Shown in pieces: positions 17,339 to 28,215 of a stretch of 64,000 nucleotides of DNA. The translations under genes and the position numbers were made by a program. This DNA comes from Antedon bifida (taxonomy: Eukaryota > Echinodermata > Crinoidea > Comatulida > Antedonidae). The DNA is taken from assembly GCA_963402885.1 (NCBI GenBank), contig OY727099.1:9970001-10034000 (forward strand). The letters run 5' to 3'. Numbering within the stretch: the first letter of the stretch is position 1; each line of letters begins with the position of its first letter. A model generated the notes under the pieces. It did no database searches and was not told the origin of the DNA. It was given only the letters and a program-made list of their open reading frames with translations.

Positions 17339-18560
17339 TACTAACGGAAAACAGAGAATAAAATCTGTTTCGAAGTCGATAAATGTTGATGATAAAGCGG
17401 ATGATGTCTTCAGCTCGAGCGGAAACAATCGATTTTCTCGAGCGGATTTCTTAATGAAATCTCTCAAGAGTACGTACTTAGTTAGCAAGTACCCATTAAG
17501 GCGATACTATACTCGCACCATGGAGCTAGTCGCAATACCTCCCTGAAAACATTTGATCGAAAACAAAATATTTATCTGATAAAACCGCGGTAATTTAATA
17601 GAAACATATTCAACAGTATAAATAAAGGCTATTATAATAATAAATGATAATAAATTTGGAGTTTTAAGCGAAATAATGCATAAACCATCTATGCGCTTCA
17701 CATAAAATAAAAGTAATCCAGGAAATAAATAAAATAAAAAGAACAATTAAAAATTAGAGTGAAAGGCCATGAAATAATGGATCTCAACTGAATTGCTATT
17801 TTTTGTTGACAAGCTGAGTTTTAGAGCTGTTTAAATATGGTGGTTGTGTTTTATTATCGACGGTTTTCAGGTTAAGTTCAATATAAATTTTTACTTTAAA
17901 TTCTTTTTTTTTTCATTAAATAACTTCATTAAAACTATAAATTATATTCAATTCAGATTCTCCATGTTTTGCAATCGCACTGCTGGGAATCGCGCGTGTG
18001 GTTAAATTTCGTCCAATCTCTTGTGTTCGCTCGATCGATTAGACAAGAAAAGCAACCGGTGTAGTTGAATCAACGTCGGATTATTGACACGTAAAAAAAG
18101 ATGTGCGGCGATTGCCTTGTATTTGTAAGTATCTTTATTACCGTATTCAATTTGTTCTCTATTCACGTGTAGTCTTAGATTTGATTAAAATATAATCGTA
18201 AGTTAGTATCCGTAGATGATTAATGAATTAAAAATAATACTGTACAGTAATTGAATAATTTGTGTGAAGGCCGCTTGCCTTGATTGTACGTAGTGACCGT
18301 ATTGTTTACATAATGATTGATCCCATCGTTGAGGGCCAATATTTATACAATTAATAATAATAGTTCTCATTCTCTGAAATTAATTAATTACCGATACTGT
18401 ATTAATACAACAGAAACCTGTACCTAAAGTGAATAGTAGGCCTACTAGTAGTAGTATAAGTAGATACTAATAACGTTTCATTTTATGTTTACTCTAGTAG
18501 AACAGAATTGTAATGGTGAAAAGAAATGAAAAAGTATGAATTGATTTGTCGGAGGCAAAG
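17339..18560. promoter_or_regulatory. Shared head-to-head promoter region of SFT2 and MGAT4-like genes, with a likely 5' UTR exon
   Basis: The two start codons are about 1.2 kb apart and divergent. A plus-strand donor GTAAGT at 18125 and an acceptor near 18497 (TTTACTCTAG) suggest a non-coding first exon ending near 18124. It carries an upstream ATG at 18101; after splicing this would close on a TAG, giving a peptide of about eight residues. CpG-richer sequence around 17990-18070 is a likely start region. All of this is inference from sequence. Confidence 0.45.
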
Positions 18561-20444
18561 ATGCCGTCTGGGAGAAGGTGGAACCAAACCCTATTGGGCC
18601 TGCTTGTTGTCATGTTTCTGCTGAACACGTGGCTTATGAGGACAGTTAATTGGATGGGTGAGTGAGCAGGATGATGACGCAACACAACATAGTTAACCAA
18701 TCACATGCGACAGATCAATTGTCGCTCGTGATTGGTTAAAAGTGTGTTGCCTCTTTAAAGATGACTTTGGGGCGATGACGACTCAATCACGATGAGTTTA
18801 TGGTAATTGAAGTTGTTATGACGTAAACAAACTGAGTTGGTCTAATATAAAATATTCATTTCAGGTAATCTACCATGCATGACCAATTCTTTGAAAATCC
18901 AAAGACAAGATTCTAATACGGGTAAAAAGGTAAATGTTACTATAATTTTGAAGTCTTTTATATACTACTATACACTCTTTTCTTTTGTTGATATTTTGAC
19001 ACAAGGCTGTGTCTGAATCATTGAACAGCATTTTAAAGTTATCAATTTTATTGTTTTTTAAACAGGGTAACTGGCAGTCAGACCTGATCGGAATTCGAAG
19101 TGAGCATCGGAAAGATGGTATGTTCCGTGTTTTAAGTTTTTTCAAGTTGTCAGGTTTTACAACTTTTAAAATAAATGTAACATTCTGAAGCTGTTCCAGA
19201 GTGGTTTATGTCTCATAATTTTAAAAAGCAGCTCAAGCCGTTGCGTCAAAAACACGTTTATAAAAATAGATCAATTTTATCTTATTTTAGGTTTCCTGAC
19301 AATAGGTATCCCAACGGTCCATCGTGATAAAGGCTTCTACATTATCGACACACTTCAATCAATTGTTGATAACACGTCTGAAGATGATAAGAAGATGTTA
19401 ACAATTATTGTATTTACCGCCGATTCCAATACAACCTACAACCAAAAAGTCTTTCAAGAAATCAATACAAAGTTTGCAAGTTACGTCACTTCCGACTTAA
19501 TACGCGTCATCGATACTCCGCGTAGTTACTACCCGGATCTTTCGAATTTAAAACGCAATTTCGGCGACAGTGAGCAACGTGTTGTCTGGAGAACAAAACA
19601 AGTTCTAGATTATTCATATCTCTATCAGTACTGCAGTAATTTATCAAAGTATTATTTACAGCTTGAAGATGACGTCAAAGCTAGTCCAAAATTCGTGCAA
19701 TCGATTCAAGAATATATATATATAAATAAGAATGAGAACTGGAGCGTTTTAGAATTTTCTGAACTAGGGTTTATCGGGAAGTTATTCCGCTCAGCAGATT
19801 TAAATCAGTTTCGAGAATTTGTCTTAATTTTCTACGCTGATCAACCAATAGATTACTTGTTAAAGTATTTTCAGATACTGAACGGACAGACGAAATCGCT
19901 ACTACGTGTTCCTTCTTTGTTCCAACATATTGGAAGTTATTCGTCATTGCAAGAAAAACAACAACCGCTTAAAGATCGATTCTATGAGGAGAATATTCGC
20001 GCGCATCATTCAGCAGACAATCCGCCAGCTGATATTTACAGTAGCATATCAACTTTTAGTATGTACGCGCCAAAATTAGCATATACAGACGATCCGGGGT
20101 ATTTCTGGGGACGTGTGCCAAAAGTTGGTGACGTCATTCTAGTTATTTTCCATGAAGCCGTCCGATTGAAGCGGGTACTTTTCCAAACTGGTTCATCTGA
20201 TCATCCTCAAGATGTTCTAAACAGCGCCATCTTAACCGTTGGGAGACAAGTATTGAAGATGGGTACTTCTCCTCCGTTGTGTCAAGACGAGGTTGAGTTG
20301 GATGTGTTCAAAGATGGCAAGGTAGATGTAAAGAACATAGACGATAAAATAAAGTATGACGTGGCATGCTTGAAGGTTTTGGTTACTGGAACTCAGTCTC
20401 AATGGGTGGTGCTCCGCGAAATAGATGTTTGGGTGCTTAAGTGA
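18561..20444 (+). CDS. MGAT4-family N-acetylglucosaminyltransferase (GnT-IV)
   Basis: MGAT4 enzymes are Golgi type II membrane proteins; active members add a beta-1,4-GlcNAc branch to the alpha-1,3-mannose arm of N-glycans. Exons 18561-18657, 18865-18929, 19066-19117 and 19291-20444 give 455 residues. A short basic tail and one anchor (about 10-26, LLGLLVVMFLLNTWLM) precede a stem. The catalytic part has family blocks GIPTVHR, SYYPDLSNLKRNFGDS, VWRTKQVLDY, LQLEDDV (acidic metal-binding EDD at 197-199), EFSELGFIGKLF and SLFQHIGSYSSL. The C-terminal part (FWGRVPKVGDVILVIF; GSSDHPQDVL) matches the carbohydrate-binding-like tail. The N-terminal anchor resembles MGAT4C more than A or B, but subfamily and activity are undecided. 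The large last exon carries most of the domain. Confidence 0.93.
18672..18766. mobile_element. MITE family B, degenerate copy
   Basis: Hairpin core AACCAATCACATGCGACAG against CTCGTGATTGGTTAA with worn outer arms. It begins immediately inside intron 1 of the MGAT4-like gene, about 15 bp from the donor. Confidence 0.6.
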
Positions 20445-20811
20445 TCTCTAATTGTAGACCTACTATTTTACCGTCCATAGCGAGTGTTTATTTGGCATGT
20501 ATTGGCAAATAATCACTTCTAACTGTCTTCTGCCTTATTGTTTATCTACGAAGGGCTTATAAAAATCTTGTGTGTGTTACTAAAATACGATGGATGGTGC
20601 TTATAACTTTCCACCATTTCGCCCGGACATTGTCACAACCGTGTGTGTTCATCATGCCAAATATTTTCTTCCACTCTGGACCAAAACAAATGTTTGTCTC
20701 TTCGTTCGCTCGAGTAGACCCGAACACCAGCTTCCCACGAATCAGGAGCTGCGTTGCACAAATTTTCAATCTCCATTTTAACTAATTTTTAGAAACATTA
20801 CTGTATACGAA
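20445..20811. other. 3' flank of the MGAT4-like gene
   Basis: Probable 3' UTR. Overlapping open frames on both strands at 20557-20785 show no domain and are not called. Confidence 0.5.
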
Positions 20812-20962
20812 AGCTTTGTTCCCACTTGGAAGCAACACAATGGCGTAGGTAATTGAGTTGACCAATCAAAGGGACAATTTGGATAATCCATCGCGTCGTG
20901 ATTGGTCGAATTATTTGCGTTTACATCCTTGCGTTGGTACTATAGTGGGAACCAAACTTAAC
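20812..20962. mobile_element. MITE family B
   Basis: Ends TTGTTCCCACTTGGAAGCAA and ATAGTGGGAACCAAACTTAA, centre GTTGACCAATCAAAGGGAC with TCGTGATTGGTCGAA. Arms partly decayed. Confidence 0.82.
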
Positions 20963-21469
20963 CAAGGTCCGTCATGTAAGTGCTGGGTCTGACGCTCTGG
21001 GTGTGTACGTTAAGAAAATAAATTGAGAAATTTATTTATCTAAAACCTATCAATCTTAGTCGATGCTTAGTCGAATAATATTAATATAGGAAAAAGAAAC
21101 ATTTACAGTTATAATTAATGTTTCTCATTCCTAAACAAATTTAATTATAGCATTACACTTTTTATATTCTTATATTTTCAGATTAATATACAATATGATC
21201 GATTATCATTATTATTCTATATTTGTCTTTGTTAAACATTGTTAGCTTTTATATAAAAATCAATAGCGTTAATAGGATTTTATAAAATTAGTTCGAATAC
21301 AATTTATTATTATTGTACGTTATTAAATGTTTCATTAGAACGAACTGCCTTGAGGGTTAAAAATTAATTTAGGATCTGAACGGATAATTCACGTTGACGC
21401 TGCTTAACTGTACGAAATATAGGCCTATTCCCAAACATTAAATTATCTGTGTTTACGTGGTGTAATATA

Positions 21470-21612
21470 AGAAGATTATTGTTGTACTTTATTGCCGGTC
21501 CGCCAGATAGTCTGATGACTTTCCCGCCTCGGCTGCTTGGCTTAATATATCTCGGATTGCCTTCCTCCAGTCCTGTCTGTTTTCTGCCATTCTCCGAATC
21601 TTTTCTATATCT
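21470..21612 (-). mobile_element. LINE fragment, reverse transcriptase C-terminus (tentative)
   Basis: On the minus strand one frame reads KIRRMAENRQDWRKAIRDIL, resembling the end of non-LTR retrotransposon ORF2 proteins where 'A-x-D-R-x-x-W-R' is typical. Only about 45 codons remain; no endonuclease or polymerase core nearby. Confidence 0.42.
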
Positions 21613-21834
21613 TATGATGATTGTTGTAACATGGATTATTCATTAATTCATTGTTGTAATAACCATGTGCTTTGTTTATTTTACTCTCACCTAAATTATT
21701 CTTCTGATGAAACAATTGTATTGTACTGTATTTACTGTCTCTATTACTTAGTGGTGCATAAGGTATAGAAAGTATGTTTTTGCTCGAAAATAAAAGAAAA
21801 CGATTGCCTAGTTACTGTGAAACAAGAAACAAAA

Positions 21835-24800
21835 TCATTTTCGGTATACATGAAAATGATAACATTGATATTGCAAATGTATATGATGAGATATTTCGTT
21901 AAACATTTCGCATGTCCATGTCAGCGTTCCATACTTTGATGATGGATTCGGATAGACATTCAACACAATGCAATCTTTAGTGGCCATACACATCTTGACG
22001 CAACGAATTTTAGACCTAACGGTTTGTGACTGTATGTAAGAACCTTGAAAACAAACGCCCACATCTGTGATACGAATGGCGGTATCACCACCTGTGTAAT
22101 AAGACAATGTTTGAAATATTTAATTGATGTCTAATTTGCGCCCCGTATCATTAATTATTTTGAAACTTGTTAATTGGTCTACTTGGCTTTACCCTCAGTT
22201 TTAACAACTTTGTTATCAATATTGCCAATTAAGATAAATAAATCGATAAATTATTGATTTATAATCAACTACTGATCGATCACAAAGCAAGCAATTCTCT
22301 TATAAAAAGCCTATTATGCCTAAATAATACATTGATCGAGAGCAGGCAACATACCAATACGATTAGCCTCCTCTGCAGGGCAATCACTACTGGGAAGCTC
22401 TGATGTTATATGTGGAGTTGAGATGGCAGAAGTTGTTAGTTGTGTTGTCGTGACGTCACCTGTGCTGGCTTAATTATATTAAATGTATTCAGTACTATTT
22501 AGTATATTGTTTTGTAGTGATCATTGATTTCATTCAATACATTTAAAGAAGTAATGGACCTACCAACTACTGCAGTTGTTTCCAAAACCTCAGCACTGGG
22601 AAGTGATGTCATATCTTTAGTTGTGACGACAGAATAAGTCGTTGGTTTTTTAGTTGTGACGTCACTGGTTGTGGCTGTAAAATGCAAATAATTATAACAA
22701 TATACTTAATAAATTCGAACGCGTCAACAAATAAGTTAAAAAGACATAAGTTACACGAGAGGTGTTTAATTTCAAAATCGTGTTTGATCATTACTATGAA
22801 ATTCTAAATTTGAATCTCATTTGGATATCCTCGTAAGGTGGTTTCCCGATTAATCGTACGATCAAAATGGTACTGGGTATGATCAACTAGCGTTCGTGTT
22901 CCCACCTAATCATCCATTCGTAGAAGTACTGATGAAGATATCAATCTGTGGCGACAATAGAATGGACCCGAGGTGCTTAATTTCAAAATCGTGTTTGATC
23001 ATTACTATGAAATTCTGAATTTGAATCTCATTTGGATATCCTTAAATGCAGTCAATCGATTAATAATCAATACTGAAGATATGTCAAACGGTAACGGTGG
23101 TGGTGAAAACAAAATGACCATACCAATCTTAGTAGTCTGTTTGCGAGTTGTTGGTATATCTTGAGTAGTAGTTACTTTCTGAGTTGTTGGAACTATTGCT
23201 GTACCGCTACCTATACAATAAAAAGGCACGAATTGCCCGAGTTACTTCACTAATATCGGAAACCAATCCGATCATTAATCCTTACCAGTACACTCCTCTT
23301 CAATATTCTTTACGTATAATTATCATTTTCTATTTACTTCAGAAATTTTACATCCGTATAATACAATAGTCAATTATAAAATTATCAATAAATAGGCCTT
23401 TAATGACAATTCGTTATTAGCGATATTTGATCGTTTTTGTTAATAATGAATAAATAATATAACTACAGTATTGTTAATAAAAAACCAGCCTATGCATACG
23501 TACCTTTTTGGCAAACAAAAGAATTCAATTCCGAGCAGTCAGTTGTATACATCTTTTTGTTTACTTTTAGCTTTGCACAGTCTTGAAATACAAACAGTTA
23601 TATTATTCAACGCATATTATTTACAAAATGTCTACATTCATAATGTGTTCTTAGCTGCATCTCCAGAGTAAATTTCCACGTTTTGTTGCGCATCTAGCCT
23701 ATGCTCCAGACGGCGATTCGGCTTAATATGCGTTAAAATAAAGAACATTTTGGCACACGTGGCATGTTGTAACTATACTTTCAATACGCTAAAGAAATAA
23801 CAAGAAATTGTTACTTGCGAATTGCTCGTATTCTTATAGATTTCATTATCTTTAAATTGTATATTATTTGACTACGTACATGAACAGACCTAATGTGTAA
23901 AGTGTCCAATAAACACATCTCTTTCAAAACACATGCAGTCGGCCGTCGGGCATCCGACATAATACAACTTGACAATCACTCAATTACTTTTCTACAATTA
24001 ATTTCAAATTATTTCAATTCAAAAGTAAATGCGGCGGCGCACTGCGGATTTAGCGTCATCATCTTACCTCCGTCATCTGATTTGTGTTCCACTGGATCTC
24101 CATTGGGTTGTACAATCCATGACAAAATAGAATTCTAAACGTAAATGTTGGTACATAGAAAAATTATGACAAATCAAATCGTTAGGCCTACTATACCACA
24201 TTTGTAAATTTGTAATACCGTACTCAACGAATACCGATATCGTATTGTGGACAATTTAAGTTGAGTATATACATTAGTATAAGTATATATTAGGATGTTT
24301 TCGATGGCGAAAGAAGAGTATCAAATTATTGGTCCTACTACAATTTAGGAAAGAAAATGTGTACTGGGTTGGCATGCGCTGGTGTCACATTCATTATCTC
24401 TATAGGCCTACATGCGATAAAATGTTAGTATGTACAATAAGTGAAGCGATGGGCAGCTATCATGCAGATAACCATGACAATATTGCATCTTCGTTGTGTA
24501 TGTAGGGCATTGACAATAATACGAAATAATCCTCAAGGAAGAAGAAAAAATAGAAAAGAGATTAAACTAACCAGTCTGTAGTATCCAATCCAATCATATT
24601 GGTTTTTGTGTAGTTTTGTTACTGCATGTGCTTGATCGGTGCTCACGCCTGCTAAGTTCGCACCTTCCGACTCACAATGTGTCTGCGAGTCTTGCCATGC
24701 TAGAACCAAAATGTATCATCAATAACCGGGACTCGAACTTTACCATTTATTACCATACTCTATTCTAGTACGTTCAACTCTTTTCACCCTTAATGCGATA

Positions 24801-26433
24801 GGGACGGGGGTTGGGGGAGGGGTGTCACTAAAAAGATCCCATAATATATGCATTCTCATTTTGTATGCACCACCATAACATCTAAAGACCAGTGGCGTAA
24901 CGTAAAGGCCTGAGGCTGGTTTAGGAACCCTAAGTGGCCTCCAACGCTGGAAGCCTCGGGCGTTTTTAGCCTTTTCGACATATTTTAATACCCTTTTCCT
25001 CCTCTGTGCACTGCTCAGGGGCCCCATAAGCTCAGCCCCCTCCCGGGTTTAGCCCAGTGAGCGCTCATAGCCGTTAGGCCACTGCTGAAGACTTTTATAA
25101 TAATATGCTTTGCTGAGTATACATTAGGTTTAGTTATTTTTAGTATCATAATTTCTTTAGTCAACGATGCAAACATAATAAATGAAAAGCCCATTATAGT
25201 CTGAGATGCTCTCAAAATTAACGAAGAGACAATATCATAATAACCGTAAACCAATCGAATAAGAGGCTCAGTCGAATCGTGGGTATAGCAAGTAATTACA
25301 GCAGTGAATTAAAACCAAAGAACACCGCGAATCAATTTCAAACGATAATGCTCAATATAGGCCTATTTGTTGGGCTGAACCAACACTACCAAAGATAAAA
25401 TTGCAGTCTGTAAAAACATGCGTCGCAATGGAATAAAGCTTGGTTCCCCGGACTTGGGGACGCAACGTAAGGACGTGAGCCCATCGTAAAGCTCTGTCTA
25501 CACTATCAAACTAGTTTGACAAAAAAAGTGTGATGTGCCCAAGTATGTCAGTGATATGCCCAGATATGGTAGTGGTATGCCCAAATATGGTAGTGATATG
25601 ACGTCATCATGTCCATATATGGGCACAACACATTTTTTAGTCACATAAAGTTTGATAGTGGAGACAAGGCTTAAGTAACTTGACCAATCCCAACGCGGTG
25701 CACATCATCCGAACTGTTTTGTGATTGGTAAACTCAATACGCCTACAGTACGTCGCACACAATCGTATAAACGTCGCATGAATGATACCTTCCATATTGT
25801 CGCACTTTTATACAGTAATGATATTTCGTGTAAGTAGTAGTAGGCCCAGTAAGTTACAGTACTTACTATTCTGAATGTCATATGCTTTAAAACAAACTTC
25901 GCCAATCAACGTCCAGTCCGGTTCACAACTTGTAGAAATAACATGCAATATTGGTAGATCAATACCTAAAATGGAAACATTAAAAAACGTCATATTTGTC
26001 ATTTCAATATTGCAGTTCACCAACTAGGCCTATAGTAAAGCGTGGTTCCCACACTAGAACGCAACGCATCGACGTATCGTGCTGTATTGCGTAATCACAA
26101 GTGGGAACCGACGACACAACATCACGCATACGGGGGAAAACACAATTATTGGAAGGGCATTTTCTTACGTTGCGTAGGTTACGTTGCGTCGTCGGTTCCC
26201 ACTTGTGATTACGCAATACAGCACTTTGCGTCAATACGTCGCTGCGTTGCGTTCTAGTGGGAACCAAGGCTCAGGTATATTTACGTGCGAATCTTTTGGT
26301 AGGGAGACGCAATGGTGTGATTTAGTTTGACAATAATTGCTACCCATTTTTTTTACAATAATGTAACTTTGAGAATTAATTATTTAAAAATCAACTTACC
26401 TAAAATGATTACTACTACTGTGCAGAAATGCAT
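21835..26433 (-). CDS. Secreted C-type lectin / mucin-like linker / PAN protein, paralogue 1
   Basis: Nine exons: 26400-26433, 25867-25965, 24572-24699, 24068-24134, 23504-23581, 23124-23210, 22564-22674, 22355-22468 and 21835-22091; 324 residues. The signal peptide starts MHFCTVVVIIL. A long-form C-type lectin domain spans about 25-135, with CEPDWTLIGEVCFKAY, HCESEGANLAGVS, DWIGYYR, a QPN where EPN/QPD sugar motifs occur, and the final Cys pair in DCSELNSFVCQK. Three Ser/Thr-rich exons form the linker (about 136-239); the last two share a DVTT and an (S/T)S-LPS phrase. A six-cysteine PAN/apple-like domain follows (GVCFQG, RCVKMC, DCIVLNVYP, WTCEMFN, YQCYHF). The canonical WND Ca2+/sugar motif is missing, so sugar binding is uncertain. 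An in-frame ATG lies 8 nt further upstream in another frame and hits a stop, which decides the start. Confidence 0.86.
22760..23044. repeat. Direct repeat, 74 bp, two copies 211 bp apart
   Basis: Copies at about 22760-22833 and 22971-23044 share AATTTCAAAATCGTGTTTGA and CTCATTTGGATATCCT with two or so differences. Both lie in the intron between the first two linker exons of paralogue 1. Confidence 0.88.
24890..25084. mobile_element. MITE family E, hAT-like, 195 bp
   Basis: Ends CAGTGGCGTAACG and CGTTAGGCCACTG, near-perfect inverted repeats. Flanks CTAAAGAC (left) and CTGAAGAC (right) match at 7 of 8, fitting the hAT 8-bp target duplication. GC-rich interior unlike its surroundings. It lies in an intron of paralogue 1. 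Confidence 0.8.
25437..25764. mobile_element. MITE family B split by a family A element
   Basis: Left part 25437-25486 (AGCTTGGTTCCCCGGACTTG) and right part 25675-25764 (CTTGACCAATCCCAACGCGG; TTTTGTGATTGGTAAACTC) are the two sides of one family B copy, interrupted by family A. Confidence 0.82.
25487..25674 (+). mobile_element. MITE family A, copy 6, inserted in family B
   Basis: TAAAGCTCTGTCTACACTAT at the left, TTTGATAGTGGAGACAAGGC at the right. It holds three consecutive internal units, the most in the window. Confidence 0.92.
26037..26270. mobile_element. MITE family B, long nested-hairpin form
   Basis: Outer ends GTGGTTCCCACACTAGAACG and GTTCTAGTGGGAACCAAGG. Inside, 40-bp arms at 26081-26120 and 26183-26222 are inverted copies with one mismatch, themselves carrying GTGGGAACC. 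It lies in intron 1 of paralogue 1. Confidence 0.85.
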
Positions 26434-26916
26434 ATTTCCATGCGGTTGTTAACGTTCACGACTGACAGTCATCCAGCACTCACGATCTGTCAATTAAACA
26501 ATAGAAGCACAGCATTTTCATACAATTAAAAAAAACGACGATGGCGACGCACTTTTTTACGACCACTAATAGTTATCTAAAAGTTATATAACATCAATTA
26601 CATTAAATCAATAAAATAACGTATGTGTAATCATAATAATGATGAACATCATTGACTCAACGCCAGTGCTGAATGGTCTCTCCTGGTAACATGATAAATA
26701 TGCTAATTACCCAACCAATCAAATCAATTCAACCATTTAAGGCGATACGCGATATGTGAGAAGCAAAAACAAATAAAAAAATACCGTAAATAAATAAATA
26801 AAAATTATGCAGCATAATCCGATAAAATGAAAGCATACAGCCAAGAAATAAAAATGTACCAGACAAATCCGTAGGCCTATAGGTACGTAGCCAGAATAGA
26901 GGGCTATTTATTTAAC

Positions 26917-26968
26917 CAGGGAAGAGTTAAATTACTTAATAATTTATTATTAATTTAACTCTTCCCTG
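26917..26968. mobile_element. MITE family C, 52-bp palindrome
   Basis: CAGGGAAGAGTTAAATTA against TTAATTTAACTCTTCCCTG. Both flanks contain ATTTAAC, offset by one base, consistent with target duplication. Confidence 0.7.
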
Positions 26969-27685
26969 ATTTAACTGAGATCCCAGATTTAATGACAAGG
27001 CAAACATGGTAACAGGAGGGAGCCTCTGACTGTGCTTGCCATCGAAATACTCAACTCAAAAAGCATTGATTTTAACTTAAAAGTTTGACCTGTTGATTAA
27101 TGAAATATTTTATTTTTTTAAAAGTAATATGGCCTAAAAAATAAACCTGCAATATTTTATCGAGTATCTTAAGATATAGGGAAATTCTATATAATACAGT
27201 GTTACATGCCTGCTTAACTTTACCTTAATAAGACGACTCATGTGACATGCCTGTGACACTGTATTTCAGACTTTGCCTATCACACGGGCCAAATCACGCC
27301 ATATGCGGAGATACAGTACAGAATTGCAATGAATCCATCCACGCTTTCTCAGCCTCCTGGCCAAACACAATAATGATTCTTTAATTGTTCGTGTCGGCAC
27401 AATCACTGCATGAATATAAGTCTATACACACACATGAAGTAAAAGTCATAATCATTGTGCGAGTATGGAATGCAAAAACCGCTAAAAAATACAATTACAC
27501 AACGTACGTGATACGTATTTACTTTTACAAACACACGTCACATGCTACGTATTTACTACATACACACAGCGTGTAGTAAGGACAAGACTTAAACCGCCAA
27601 AATACATATATTACATGACTATTACATTGTAAGTCAAGTTTAAGGACACACTTTATTTAGGTACTTTGGTATTAACAATTATCAG

Positions 27686-27719
27686 GAAAGAGTGAAATGA
27701 TTCTTCACTCTTCCCTGAA
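27686..27719. mobile_element. MITE family C, ~34 bp
   Basis: CAGGAAAGAGTGAAATGA against TTCTTCACTCTTCCCTG. No clear flanking duplication. Confidence 0.55.
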
Positions 27720-28215
27720 AATATTATGCCTATGGCTAAAGGACAAATGACACACGTTAATATCCGCAACTTCTATTAATTTTCCTTTAATTTCCTTTTT
27801 CAAAAAAGGCAATTATAAACGCAAAGCACATTTGGCTAATATATTTAAAATTCTAAAATCTTATTACAACCCTGAATATCTTTGAAACATTATTAAAATT
27901 GATTGAGTTTCTCGACAATTTCCGTTAGTGGCTACAGTAAATTGCCTTAATAACTATCTATTGTATTAGTTAAAAGAGTTGGTGTTTTAAAATGACCTTT
28001 GACCTTTTTTTGGACACGTTTTCCATGAAAAATTCAACTTATAAAAGGCTTACAGTATTGCAATATTAGAAATGTAAGAGACAATAAAGAACAGTTCACA
28101 TGTATTTAAAGTTGACTGTATATATACAAATGATTTGATTTAATAAATTGTATAGTTTCAAGATCATCATCAGCTAACCATGCCCTTTGCGTTCCCAAAA
28201 CCTCAATTTAACTCA

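Larger units (their letters stand above)
26434..28215. other. Intergenic region between paralogues 1 and 2
   Basis: Upstream region of paralogue 1 and 3' region of paralogue 2. Holds two family C palindromes (listed) and AT-rich sequence; no coding signal. Confidence 0.6.

Noticed and set aside
20557-20785. Three overlapping frames near 70 residues downstream of the MGAT4-like stop
   Set aside because: Frames on both strands and no recognised family; likely 3' UTR or an unknown repeat.
22760-23044. Small LTR-like element
   Set aside because: Direct repeats are only 74 bp, with no primer-binding site, polypurine tract or coding sequence between them.
24740-25027. Minus-strand frame of 95 residues rich in Arg and Pro
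   Set aside because: Mostly within the GC-rich hAT-like MITE E and lectin intron; no conservation visible.
26004-26267. Frames of 71-87 residues on both strands with similar sequence
   Set aside because: Both are readings of the palindromic family B element.
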